A program made the position numbers and the translations under genes. This document shows positions 19,581-28,973 of a DNA stretch of 64,000 bases, piece by piece. The DNA is taken from assembly GCA_905182375.1 (NCBI GenBank), contig CAJJBF010000007.1, forward strand, positions 1 to 64,000. The letters are read 5' to 3'. The stretch comes from Flammeovirgaceae bacterium UBA4465 (lineage in GTDB: Bacteria > Bacteroidota > Bacteroidia > Cytophagales > Cyclobacteriaceae). The notes under the pieces were generated by a model. It was not told the DNA's origin and searched no databases. It saw only the letters and a list, made by a program, of their open reading frames with translations. How positions within the stretch are numbered: the stretch's first letter is position 1; every line of letters begins with the position of its first letter.

Positions 19581-20582
19581 ATGAAAATACATAAAGCAGT
19601 ATTCATCCTTATTTTAGCCCTTGCGTGCAAGACGGATCCCAACTTCAATCTTGTTACAATATCAGGTAAGCAGTTATTGGTAAATAATGAGACTTACTTC
19701 ATCAAAGGTATTTGTTACCATCCCGTACCTCAGGGTAGTACTAAGCGGTCTTTTGACTTGATAGATCAGGATTTGTCTTTAATGGTAGAGGCGGGTATCA
19801 ATACCATCAGAGTATATGAACCTATCATATCAGAAGAAGTCCTTGATAAAATTTGGGCGGCAGGTCTTAAAGTCATTATCAGTTTTGGACAGGATCAAAA
19901 AGGTACTTTTGATATTTCATCAGGTACCTATTTAGATTATGTAGAGAAATACAAGTCCCACCCATCTATTTTGGCTTGGGAGCTTGGAAATGAATATAAT
20001 TATCATCCTGAGTGGTTCAATGGCGATATAAAAAACTGGTATCAGACTCTTAATGAGGCTGCAGCGTTCATCCATGAGTTAGACAATACCCATCCAGTTG
20101 CCACTGCACATGGGGAACTGCCAGATGAGTTAGCACGAGGTATGTGTCCCAATATTGATATATGGGGTATGAATGTGTACAGATGGGACCAACCCGCATC
20201 AATCATAGAAGATTGGAAAAAGTTGAGCGATAAGCCCATGTATTTTTCTGAAAGTGGCGCGGACAGTTATATGGCCATAGCTAAGGCTGGGTTTGAGGTG
20301 GGTGAAAATCAAAGGGCTCAGGCAGTAGCAAATGCGAAAATTATGGATGAAGTTCTCAAAAACGCGGCACATAACACAGGCCTATTCATCTTTTCATTTA
20401 CCGATGGCTTATGGAAGGCGGGAAATCCTAATGTACAGGACGTAGGGGGATGGGCTCCGAATAGTAGCGGTGTCCCTTATGACGGGGCCCCTAATGAAGA
20501 ATATTGGGGTATTGTTGACATCAACAGAAATAAAAAGCTAACTTTTGATGTAATGAAAGAGCGATTTAACAAAAAACAATAA
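19581..20582 (+). CDS. clan GH-A TIM-barrel glycoside hydrolase lipoprotein
   Basis: 333 residues. A lipoprotein signal (FILILALAC, Cys16) anchors it to a membrane, probably the outer one. The domain begins YFIKGICYHPVPQG, has the acid/base Glu138 in WELGNEYN and the nucleophile Glu224 in YFSESGAD, and shows W/Y-rich loops. This is a retaining (alpha/beta)8 hydrolase like GH2-core, GH5 or GH72 (beta-1,3-glucanosyltransferase) enzymes. It starts 77 bases after the phosphorylase gene and is followed after two bases by a sugar symporter, so it probably trims a beta-glucan outside the cytoplasm. Confidence 0.8.
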   Translation: MKIHKAVFILILALACKTDPNFNLVTISGKQLLVNNETYFIKGICYHPVPQGSTKRSFDLIDQDLSLMVEAGINTIRVYEPIISEEVLDKIWAAGLKVIISFGQDQKGTFDISSGTYLDYVEKYKSHPSILAWELGNEYNYHPEWFNGDIKNWYQTLNEAAAFIHELDNTHPVATAHGELPDELARGMCPNIDIWGMNVYRWDQPASIIEDWKKLSDKPMYFSESGADSYMAIAKAGFEVGENQRAQAVANAKIMDEVLKNAAHNTGLFIFSFTDGLWKAGNPNVQDVGGWAPNSSGVPYDGAPNEEYWGIVDINRNKKLTFDVMKERFNKKQ

Positions 20583-20584
20583 TC

Positions 20585-21996
20585 ATGTCTACATATAATA
20601 AAGTTCCCTTCGGTCAAAAAATAGCATTTGGATTTGGCATGCTCGCCAATCAAATGTTTCCAGCCGTAATAGGTATTTTTATTGTAGTTCTTGTCCAGAG
20701 TTTAGGCTTTCCTGGATGGATGTGGGGATTTGTTATGATTTTTCCAAGACTTTTTGATGCCATAACCGATCCGATTATGGGTTTTATCTCTGATAATACC
20801 AAATCAAAATGGGGGCGTAGACGTCAATATGTTTTTTTAGGAGCTATCATAATGGGCTTTTCATTCATTGTCATGTGGCAGCTGCACAAAGAAAGTACCA
20901 TTGATTATAACTTCACCTACTTTCTTTTATGGTCATTATTATTTTACGTTGGGTTGACAATATTTAGTGTTCCGTATGTAGCCATGGGATATGAAATGAG
21001 CGATGATTTTCACGAAAGAACAAATATTATGGCTGTCGCTCAATTTATCGGCCAGTGGGCATGGGTCATTGCTCCTTGGTTTTGGGTCATTATGGATGAT
21101 CAAAACTTTTTTAAATCTAGTGAAATTGCAGTAAGAGAGTTGGCGATATGGGTTGGTTTAGTGTGTATGACTTTTGCAATGATACCGGCTATTTTTATAA
21201 AGGGTAAATCAACTTTAAATGAAGATTACGATAGCATTACTTTTAAAAATATCATTAAAAGTTTTTACACCATATTTGTTATCAACTTTGGTCAAGCATT
21301 TAAAATAAAAGCATTTAGAAAATTATGTATTGCCACTTTTTTAATTTTTAATGCTTTCAACACGGTTGCAGCATTTACCTATTTCATCATTGTTTTCTTT
21401 TTATTTAATGGTGTAACCGGCCCTGATGGAGCCTGGTGGTGGCCTACTCTTTTTGGAAGTGTAGGAGCTTTAGTAACCACTTTCTTGGTGATCCCCGCGG
21501 TAACTATACTGTCAAATAAAGTAGGTAAAAAGAAAGCATTTATAGTTTCACAATCAGTTTCTATCATAGGATATATTATGCTATGGTTTTTATTTATACC
21601 AGGAAAGCCTCATATGTTTTTACTTGCATTACCTTTTTTCTCTTTTGGGATTGGGGGTTTATTTACGCTGATGATGTCAATGACCGCAGATGTGATTGAC
21701 TTAGATGAGTTGAATACTGGAAAAAGACGTGAGGGTGTTTTTGGTGCCATATATTGGTGGATGGTAAAATTTGGATTTGGAATTGCTGGAGGATTAATGG
21801 TGTGATTTTATCTGTAATAGGTTGGGAATCTGGAGGTGCTACTCAAACCGAAGAAGCATTGTATGGCTTACGATTATTTTTCTCTGGATTGCCCATATTG
21901 GGGACTTTATTGGCTATTTACGTGATGAGAGATTATGAGATTACCGAGGAAAAAGCGAAAGAAATTTCAGCAGAGTTGGCGGCTCGTAAAGCCTAA
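20585..21996 (+). CDS. GPH-family sugar:cation symporter (frameshifted)
   Basis: A 12-helix MFS_2/GPH carrier of about 470 residues. Motifs include FPRLFDAITDPIMGFISDNT with KSKWGRRRQY (the GPH signature after helix 2) and ADVIDLDELNTGKRREG before helix 11. The frame stops at 21805 (GGLMV). Adding one A to the pair at 21796-21797 gives GGLNGVILSVIGWES and the normal last helix and tail to 21996. It follows the GH-A lipoprotein by two bases and presumably imports the released beta-glucoside or oligosaccharide into the cytoplasm for the phosphorylase. The break looks like a homopolymer error. Confidence 0.88.
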
Positions 21997-22204
21997 TATG
22001 TCATTCTGATCTCATGCTGAAGTCATTAATAAGGGATTAAAAGTCTTTCTTTTGGCTAATTCCAAATTCAAATTGACTATTAAAGATATTTATTTTCTTT
22101 TTCGATAATCATGAATATAATATGCTTATAACTTATGATCTTGATCAACTGATGATCACATCAATATTCCGTATTTTTAGTTTTTTAAGAATCATGGATT
22201 GATC

Positions 22205-23176
22205 ATGGCGAAAATACTGAGCGTTTTTCTTTTTTTGGTGATGACCGTCCACAATGGAGTTGGGAATAATATATTTAATCCCACTAATCACGTGTTGCAG
22301 GTAGTAGATACCAGCTCAAAATGGGAAAATCGGGGAATTTTTTCTTTGAGTTTGGCTCAAGCTGCATTGATCAATTGGGCTGCGGGGGGTGAAAACAGTT
22401 TTGCTGTGAATGGTTTGATGAAATATTTCACAAATTATACCTCTGGTAAGACAAGTTGGGAAAATGTGATTAATGTCGGTTATGGTTTCATGAAACAAGG
22501 GAATAATGAGCGGTATCTTAAGACAGATGATAAGTTTCATGTGGCATCTAAGTACGGACACCGCATCAACGAGTTCTTAAATTATACCTTATTACTCAAT
22601 TTTGATACGCAGATGGCCATAGGTCGTAATGAAAATGATCAAAAAATTGCCAATCTTTTTGCTCCTGCTTATTTGATTACTTCCTTGGGGTTTGACCTAA
22701 GGGTGCAAGGTGCTTTCAGTGTAGTCGTAGCGGCTCTTACCAGCAAATTCACTTTTGTCAATGATCAGCAGTTGGCCAATCAAGGCTCTTTTGGATTAGA
22801 AGGTGCCGTATACGACGACTTTGGTGTTATGATCACTCAGGCCCGCAGGTACCGCAGTGAGTTTGGAGGTTATGTTTCTATGAATTATGTCAAGAATGAT
22901 TTTGAGCAAGAATGGCTCAATAACATCAGTATAAACTCCAAATTGACCTTATTTAATAATTATTTGGTCAAGCCTGAAAATTTAGATGTGAATTGGGAAC
23001 TGCTGGTGGTCATGAAAGTCAATAAATTTCTATCTGTAAATATCAATACACATTTATATTATGATCACGATGTCAAAACCTCTGTAGATAATGACAACGA
23101 TGGTACCATAGATAGTTTTGGACCTCGAGTTCAGTTTAAGGAACTATTAGGCATCGGTTTTGTTTTTAATTATTAA
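22205..23176 (+). CDS. DUF3078 outer-membrane beta-barrel protein
   Basis: About 323 residues from ATG 22205; a TTG six bases earlier is less likely. Signal peptide, then the DUF3078 start: SLAQAALINWAAGGENSFAV, followed by alternating beta-strands (NYTSGKTSWENVINVGYGFM, LNYTLLLNFDTQMAIG) to a C-terminal aromatic strand GIGFVFNY, as in outer-membrane barrels. DUF3078 is a Bacteroidota family of unknown function. A 200-base gap separates it from the symporter gene, so it may be independent of the glucan genes. Confidence 0.85.
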   Translation: MAKILSVFLFLVMTVHNGVGNNIFNPTNHVLQVVDTSSKWENRGIFSLSLAQAALINWAAGGENSFAVNGLMKYFTNYTSGKTSWENVINVGYGFMKQGNNERYLKTDDKFHVASKYGHRINEFLNYTLLLNFDTQMAIGRNENDQKIANLFAPAYLITSLGFDLRVQGAFSVVVAALTSKFTFVNDQQLANQGSFGLEGAVYDDFGVMITQARRYRSEFGGYVSMNYVKNDFEQEWLNNISINSKLTLFNNYLVKPENLDVNWELLVVMKVNKFLSVNINTHLYYDHDVKTSVDNDNDGTIDSFGPRVQFKELLGIGFVFNY

Positions 23177-23346
23177 AGCTTCAAAAGGTAATATTTTATA
23201 TGCTGTAATAAAGCATTTTTTTGGTTGATTGAATCGATGTTTAGGACGCCATGTGAGGGGAATTCTCCAAAATTCTAATAGCAACTTTTCTACTATATTC
23301 AGATTAAATTTATGTATCTAAAAACTAAATTACTCGTTAACAAAAG

Positions 23347-25131
23347 ATGACATCTCTGGAACAGTATCATAGGTTACTTCACCAAAATGAAGCAACTTTA
23401 AAGGTTTTGAAAAAGAAAGCACTGGCCATCTTAATTTCCCGATTACTTGTGACAGCTGCTTTTATATTACCCGTGCTGCTCTACCGCGCAGGGTGGGTGA
23501 TAGGAGCGTTTTTTATAGGTTTGGGCTTGATCGGCGTTTTCCTCATTCTTATTAAACAAACTGATCGTATTAACTGGTATAAAATATTGATTATCAATAA
23601 AATAAATTTTAATAATAAACAGATAATTTTATCAAATAAATTGGGTTTTGATGAATATAATGACGGGAGCAAATTTTCTGATCCGTGTCATGACTACGCG
23701 TATGACTTAGATTTTTTTGGTCCAAAATCTTTGTTTCATTTAATCAATCGTACCCGAACTTTTTTGGGTTTGCAGACCTTAAAAAACGATTTCTTAGAAA
23801 GCCATGAACCTCGGTCCATCAAGGATCGGCAGGTGGCCATCAAAGAACTTTCAGCCCAGATCGAGTGGCGCCAATCTTTTGAGGCTATTGCGACAGAAGT
23901 GAAGGACGAGGAGGGGCATATTGAATCATTGAAGGCATGGACCTTGAAAAATAAAAAAACGATTCCAAAAGTAGTCAATGTGTTTTTTTTAGTCCTTGGA
24001 GCATTACCAGTGGCTTTGTTCATATCCTACTATTTTTCGAAATCGGAAATTTACTATGACTTGGGTTCCACCGCGGTATTGATCAATTGGCTGATCACAG
24101 GGCTGCATTACAGAAAAATCAATGAAGACCTCATCGTGGCCGATCACATAGATCAGATTCTCAAGAAATATGGCCTGCTTTTGGCGCACATAGACGAGCA
24201 AGATTTTAAAAGTCTTTACTTGACAGATCTTCAGACATTAACATTTTATGAGCAACGTTCGGCACACGACCATGTCAAGCGATTGTCAGACATTGTGCAT
24301 CGGTTGGGAAGTTTTCGCAATCCTTTAGCGGCCCTCTTGTTGGGAGGACTTTTTCTCTATCATCTAAATATGAGGACCTTGATGTTAAAATGGAAGCAAA
24401 GATTTGGCGACCACCTATTTATATGGATACAAGCCCTGGGACAATTTGAGAGTTTGAATAGTTTTGCCCATTTTTACTTTAATAACCCTGAGTACGTATT
24501 TCCTACCCTCAATGACAGATTTCAGATTGAATTCAAAAACATGGGTCATCCGATGGTAGCTAAAAATGAATCGATCACCAATACCCTTACGCTCCAGGAC
24601 TCAAAATTCATCTTACTGACGGGTTCCAATATGTCAGGAAAGAGTACTTTTTTACGCGCCTTGGGGATCAACTTCGCTTTGGCCAAAATGGGAGCCCCGG
24701 TGTGTAGTGATCAAGCCCAAATTCATCCTTTGCCCATGATGGCCACGATGAGACATGCAGATTCATTGAGCGAGGGGAAATCCTACTTCTTTGCCGAAGT
24801 GCAAAAGTTAAAGGCTGTCATGGCTCAGTTGGATAAGGGCAGATGCTTGCTCTTGATGGACGAAATACTTCGAGGGACCAACTCAGACGATAAAATCCTA
24901 GGATCGATGAGAATCGTAAAAAGGGTAATGGCTCAAAAAGCCTTGGGCCTCTTGGCCACTCATGATCTTCAATTATGCGATTTGGAGCAGGAGCATCCAG
25001 ATCAGATGGCCAATTATTGTTTTGAAAGTGAGATCAAAAATGACGAACTTGTCTTTGATTACAAGCTGAGAAAGGGCGTCTGCAAAAGTAAAAGTGCCAC
25101 GTTTTTATTGGAGCAAAACAAGATTATTTGA
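23347..25131 (+). CDS. membrane-anchored MutS-like ATPase
   Basis: 594 residues. Two membrane helices near the N-terminus (about 27-45 and 48-64) and another hydrophobic pair around residues 205-245 precede a MutS domain III/V. That domain has Walker A TGSNMSGKSTFLRALG (about 423-438), Walker B LLLMDEILRGTNSDDK and the ATHD switch. There is no mismatch-recognition or clamp domain. Such membrane-bound MutS homologues are common in Bacteroidota, and their function is unknown. Conserved ABC/MutS ATPase motifs imply an active NTPase on the inner-membrane face. It is followed at once by a terminator and stands alone. Confidence 0.85.
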   Translation: MTSLEQYHRLLHQNEATLKVLKKKALAILISRLLVTAAFILPVLLYRAGWVIGAFFIGLGLIGVFLILIKQTDRINWYKILIINKINFNNKQIILSNKLGFDEYNDGSKFSDPCHDYAYDLDFFGPKSLFHLINRTRTFLGLQTLKNDFLESHEPRSIKDRQVAIKELSAQIEWRQSFEAIATEVKDEEGHIESLKAWTLKNKKTIPKVVNVFFLVLGALPVALFISYYFSKSEIYYDLGSTAVLINWLITGLHYRKINEDLIVADHIDQILKKYGLLLAHIDEQDFKSLYLTDLQTLTFYEQRSAHDHVKRLSDIVHRLGSFRNPLAALLLGGLFLYHLNMRTLMLKWKQRFGDHLFIWIQALGQFESLNSFAHFYFNNPEYVFPTLNDRFQIEFKNMGHPMVAKNESITNTLTLQDSKFILLTGSNMSGKSTFLRALGINFALAKMGAPVCSDQAQIHPLPMMATMRHADSLSEGKSYFFAEVQKLKAVMAQLDKGRCLLLMDEILRGTNSDDKILGSMRIVKRVMAQKALGLLATHDLQLCDLEQEHPDQMANYCFESEIKNDELVFDYKLRKGVCKSKSATFLLEQNKII

Positions 25132-25150
25132 GTGCAGTCACTCTTTTTTT
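25130..25150 (+). terminator. terminator overlapping the MutS-like stop codon
   Basis: Stem gagtg/cactc with a four-base loop cagt, then seven T. The stem begins inside the TGA stop of the MutS-like gene. Confidence 0.7.
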
Positions 25151-25325
25151 ATCCATGATCGGATAAATATTTGCTGAATTAGAATAAAATGAAACCAGGT
25201 CAAACTATTTTTGACGCTAGAGTCTTTGAAGATAACTACGGTGTGCTCATTTAATACATATCCTAAAATCAATAACTGAAAATGATACAAAGAGGGCGCT
25301 AAGTAATTCATTAATTAGGATACGG

Positions 25326-26927
25326 ATGGAATTAAACGGGAAGCTGTCAATAAAGGAGAAAGTAGGCTATGCCTTAGGTGATGGAGCGGCCAATATCGCT
25401 TGGCGCGGTGTTTCTACGTTTTTATTTGTTTTCTACGTAGATGTGTTTGGATTAGATCCTGTTTCTGTGGGTCTGCTCATGCTCGTGGCCCGTTCGAGTG
25501 ATGGATTGAGCGATGTATTTATGGGCGTCCTCGGAGATCGATCAAACTCAAAATATGGTAAATTTCGGCCTTGGATATTATGGACTGCCGTCCCCTTAGC
25601 CCTCATTCTATCCTTACTTTTTACTGTCCCAGAATTGGGAAATCAAGATAAGATCCTCTATGCCTACATCACTTATATTCTATTTACTTTGATATACACG
25701 GCAAATAACATCCCTTATGGAGCATTGATGGGGGTAATGACCGGTGATGATAAGGAACGCACCAGTTTGGGATCCTATCGCATGGTAGGGGCCTTTGCAG
25801 GAGGAATGTTGGTACAAGGGGCCTTGCTCTATTTAGTCGTTTTCTTTGGCAATGTAAATCCTACGGTCGAATGGGAGCTATTGCCTGACAGAAGCTCATA
25901 CGAAGTACGGGTCACGTCTCCGATCGACGTAGCGAGTGCCCGCATCAATCTTAAGAAAGGACTTGGGAAATTTATGTTAAAGGAAGAGGCGGACTCAAAT
26001 ACAGCACCTACTCAAAGTATCAGCTTTCAAATGAAAGCGCAGCAGGAATATGTATTCATTTTATCCGGAACAGAGGAGATCGATCAAAGTGACTTGTCTC
26101 TGATCAATCAAAAAGAGGGTTACAGTAAATCTATCTATTTATTATCCGTATTTCTGGCCTTATTTATGATCGTGACCTTTCTTATGACCAAAGAACGGGT
26201 CAAACCCCCAGTGGATCAAAAGAAAGATTTGTCTAAAGATTTGAAACAACTCCTGAGCAATCGACCTTGGCTTGTGCTGTTGGTCATTGGTTTGCTGTTC
26301 AATATTTATACCTCCATCAAAATGGGCATTATTGTTATTTATTTCCTGCATTACCTCAACAATGAGTTGTTGGCCTCTAGCTTTATGATTGCGCTGACCT
26401 TGGCGTCCATCTTGGGGGCCATGAGTGTTGCCCCTTTAGGTAGAAGATATGGTAAGAAGCGGTTGTTTATCATGGCCTTGGTCTTTTCAGCTCTTGTCAA
26501 TTGCCTATTCATCTTCTGTGGACCCAATGACCTGATACCCATATTTGCGATTGGGATGGTATCAGAGTTTGCGGCAGCCATGTTTCCTACCTTACTCTTT
26601 GTAATGCTTGGAGATGCCGCAGATTATTCCGAATGGACCCATGGGAGACGTGCCACAGGACTTATATACTCGGCAGGATCTTTGGCAACTAAATTTGGAG
26701 GGGGCATCGCTGGTGCTATCATCGGCTTTGTACTGGCCTCGTATCATTATGATGGGCAAGATGCAGCAGCGGCCGAAGGTGCAGCTACAGGAATCATCAT
26801 GTTGATGAGTTGGGTGCCTGCGCTGATTGCCTTTGCAGCCGCAGGCGTGATGAGCTTTTACCCTTTGAATAAAGAGAAAATGGATTTAATTACGCAAGAT
26901 TTGACCGCCAAGCGGGTCGGATCATGA
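25326..26927 (+). CDS. GPH-family sugar symporter with periplasmic insertion
   Basis: 533 residues, longer than the usual 450-480 of GPH carriers. The N-terminal half shows the GPH pattern (RSSDGLSDVFMGVLGDRSNS, then KYGKFRPW). The C-terminal half has MLGDAADYSEWTHGRRATGL. Between helices 5 and 6 lies about 90 residues of soluble sequence (about 180-270, from GNVNPTVEWELL to QKEGYSKS) that should face the periplasm. The gene lies 28 bases before a GH1 beta-glucosidase, so the likely cargo is a beta-glucoside such as cellobiose, gentiobiose or laminaribiose. Confidence 0.88.
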   Translation: MELNGKLSIKEKVGYALGDGAANIAWRGVSTFLFVFYVDVFGLDPVSVGLLMLVARSSDGLSDVFMGVLGDRSNSKYGKFRPWILWTAVPLALILSLLFTVPELGNQDKILYAYITYILFTLIYTANNIPYGALMGVMTGDDKERTSLGSYRMVGAFAGGMLVQGALLYLVVFFGNVNPTVEWELLPDRSSYEVRVTSPIDVASARINLKKGLGKFMLKEEADSNTAPTQSISFQMKAQQEYVFILSGTEEIDQSDLSLINQKEGYSKSIYLLSVFLALFMIVTFLMTKERVKPPVDQKKDLSKDLKQLLSNRPWLVLLVIGLLFNIYTSIKMGIIVIYFLHYLNNELLASSFMIALTLASILGAMSVAPLGRRYGKKRLFIMALVFSALVNCLFIFCGPNDLIPIFAIGMVSEFAAAMFPTLLFVMLGDAADYSEWTHGRRATGLIYSAGSLATKFGGGIAGAIIGFVLASYHYDGQDAAAAEGAATGIIMLMSWVPALIAFAAAGVMSFYPLNKEKMDLITQDLTAKRVGS

Positions 26928-26955
26928 GTAGTTTAATATAACAGATCGTTTCAGA

Positions 26956-28353
26956 ATGAAGTCAATGAATAACTTTCCAGAAAATTTTACGTGGGGATCA
27001 GCTACCTCCTCTTATCAAATAGAAGGTGCGGCAGACGAAGCCGGAAAAGGCCCCTCGATTTGGGATGCTTTTTGTACCGTTCCCGGTAGGGTGGCCAAGG
27101 GTGATCGAGGAGATCGTGCTTGTGATCATTACCATCGCATGAGTGAAGATGTTGCGTTGATGAAAGCCATGGGACTGAAAGCCTATCGATTTTCGATAGC
27201 TTGGCCACGCATTATGCCCTCCGGCAAAGGCCAAGTGAATACCGAAGGTCTCCAATTTTATGATGATTTGATCAATGAATTATTGGATCAAGGAATCGAA
27301 CCGTGGGTCACTTTATACCATTGGGACTTGCCCTTGGCCTTGCAGATGGAAGAAGATGGCTGGCTCAACGGCGAGATCGCGGATTATTTCGAGTCTTATG
27401 CCAGGGTTTGCTTTGCGCGCTTTGGAGACCGTGTTAAACATTGGATTACACTTAATGAACCTTGGGTAGTAGCTATTTTGGGCTATGGCATGGGCACCTT
27501 TGCACCCGGTCGCACTTCAAAATCTGAACCCTATGTGGTGGGACACAACCTCCTTCGGGCCCATGCGCAAGCGGTGAGGTGTTATCGAGAAGAATTTCAA
27601 GGCCAGCAAAAGGGAGTCATAGGCATCACCAACAATTGTGATTGGCGGGAGCCATTAACGGATAAAAAAGAAGATGTAGCTGCTGCCGAGCGTGCCCTAG
27701 AATTCTTTCTGGCCTGGTTTGCAGATCCGATTTATTTGGGACAGTACCCCAAAAGTATGGTCGATCGACTGGGAGACCGATTGCCCCAGTTTACTGAAGA
27801 AGAAAGAGACTTATTGATGGGATCTAGTGACTTTTTTGGTTTGAATCATTATACAACCTTATTTGCTGCCGATGCTCGAGGCAACTTGCAAGTAGGTTCC
27901 GTTTATGGCAATGGCGGCCTCTCCGAGGACCAAGACGTCAACCTTTCGGTAGATCCAAATTGGAAAAAAACGGCGATGGGTTGGGCCGTAGTTCCTTGGG
28001 GTTGCCGAAAGCTTTTGGCCTGGATATCGGATCGATACGACGCGCCAGACATCTATATCACAGAAAATGGATGCGCTTATGTCGATGCTCCTGCCGAGGG
28101 TAAGGTCCAAGATGATGAGCGTATCGCGTATTATGCAGGCTACCTCAATGCCTGTCATGAGGCGATCGAGAAGGGTGCTCAATTAAGAGGCTATTTTGCT
28201 TGGTCACTGATGGACAATTTTGAATGGACCTCTGGTTATGATAAGCGATTTGGCTTGCATTATGTAGATTTTGATACCTTGGAACGTATTCCAAAAGCCT
28301 CTGCAGATTGGTATAAAAAAGCCATTCAGGCGAATGGATTAAAACATAAATGA
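26956..28353 (+). CDS. beta-glucosidase, GH1
   Basis: 465 residues, full GH1 length. N-terminal signature FTWGSATSSYQIEGA, acid/base Glu168 in TLNEPW, nucleophile Glu370 in YITENG, and the C-terminal WSLMDNFEW sugar-binding motif. No signal peptide, so cytoplasmic. It hydrolyses beta-glucosides to glucose, fitting the upstream symporter. The stop overlaps the HAD-phosphatase start (ATGA). Translation probably starts at 26956; an ATG four codons later (MNNFPENF) is an equally good alternative. Confidence 0.95.
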   Translation: MKSMNNFPENFTWGSATSSYQIEGAADEAGKGPSIWDAFCTVPGRVAKGDRGDRACDHYHRMSEDVALMKAMGLKAYRFSIAWPRIMPSGKGQVNTEGLQFYDDLINELLDQGIEPWVTLYHWDLPLALQMEEDGWLNGEIADYFESYARVCFARFGDRVKHWITLNEPWVVAILGYGMGTFAPGRTSKSEPYVVGHNLLRAHAQAVRCYREEFQGQQKGVIGITNNCDWREPLTDKKEDVAAAERALEFFLAWFADPIYLGQYPKSMVDRLGDRLPQFTEEERDLLMGSSDFFGLNHYTTLFAADARGNLQVGSVYGNGGLSEDQDVNLSVDPNWKKTAMGWAVVPWGCRKLLAWISDRYDAPDIYITENGCAYVDAPAEGKVQDDERIAYYAGYLNACHEAIEKGAQLRGYFAWSLMDNFEWTSGYDKRFGLHYVDFDTLERIPKASADWYKKAIQANGLKHK

Positions 28354-28973
28354 TTGATTTAAAAGATACTGAAACCATTATTTTTGACCTCGGAGAGGTG
28401 ATCATTGACCTCGATTCAAAAAGGGTCATCGACCAGTTTCAAAAGCATTCGGATAAGTCTGCCGAGGAAATCATCCGCTTAATTTCTAAATCCCAAGATT
28501 TGATCAATTATGAGGTGGGCAAGATGACAGATGCAGAATTTTGTCAAGTAGTCAATGAATTGTTGTCCATCGAACTGTCACAAGCTTCCTTTGAAGCCAT
28601 CTGGAATTCTTTTTTGGGTACTATCCATCTAGATAAGCTACGGTTGATGCTTGACTTAAAAGAAAAATATAACGTTTTGATTTTGAGCAATACCAATGCC
28701 ATCCATCAAAGAGCATTTGATCGACACATAGGGGAGCTCATTCCTTCAAAAACCATGGCAGACATGGTGCATACGGCTTATTATTCACATGAATTGGGAC
28801 TGAGGAAGCCCGATCCTCACATATACCAAAAGGTCATTGACTTGCAAAATTTAAATCCTGCAAAAACCTTATTTTTTGATGATCGCCTCGAAAATATAAC
28901 CGCGGCCCAGGCGCGCGGCATTCAAGCCATACAAGTGACCTATTCAGATCAAATTTTGGATCAATTGAGATGA
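28350..28973 (+). CDS. HAD-IA phosphatase, YihX-like
   Basis: 207 residues. Motif I FDLGEVIIDLD has the Gly-substituted form seen in YihX-type alpha-D-glucose-1-phosphatases. Motif II is in LILSNTN, the lysine in LRKPDPHIYQ, and motif III is FFDDRLEN. The helical cap lies between residues 18 and 90. The gene overlaps the GH1 stop by four bases and the site-2 protease start by four bases, so it is firmly in this operon. A glucose-1-phosphatase would fit with a phosphorylase that releases glucose-1-phosphate, but the substrate is inferred. Confidence 0.8.
   Translation: MIDLKDTETIIFDLGEVIIDLDSKRVIDQFQKHSDKSAEEIIRLISKSQDLINYEVGKMTDAEFCQVVNELLSIELSQASFEAIWNSFLGTIHLDKLRLMLDLKEKYNVLILSNTNAIHQRAFDRHIGELIPSKTMADMVHTAYYSHELGLRKPDPHIYQKVIDLQNLNPAKTLFFDDRLENITAAQARGIQAIQVTYSDQILDQLR

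Noticed and set aside
25189..25254. A 21-codon ORF upstream of the second GPH symporter
   Set aside because: No family resemblance, no coupling to neighbours, and a length easily reached by chance in this AT-rich gap.
28145..28429. A 94-codon antisense frame across the GH1/HAD junction, and many similar opposite-strand frames elsewhere
   Set aside because: They lie wholly inside well-identified genes, have no motifs and are explained by the codon structure of the true genes.
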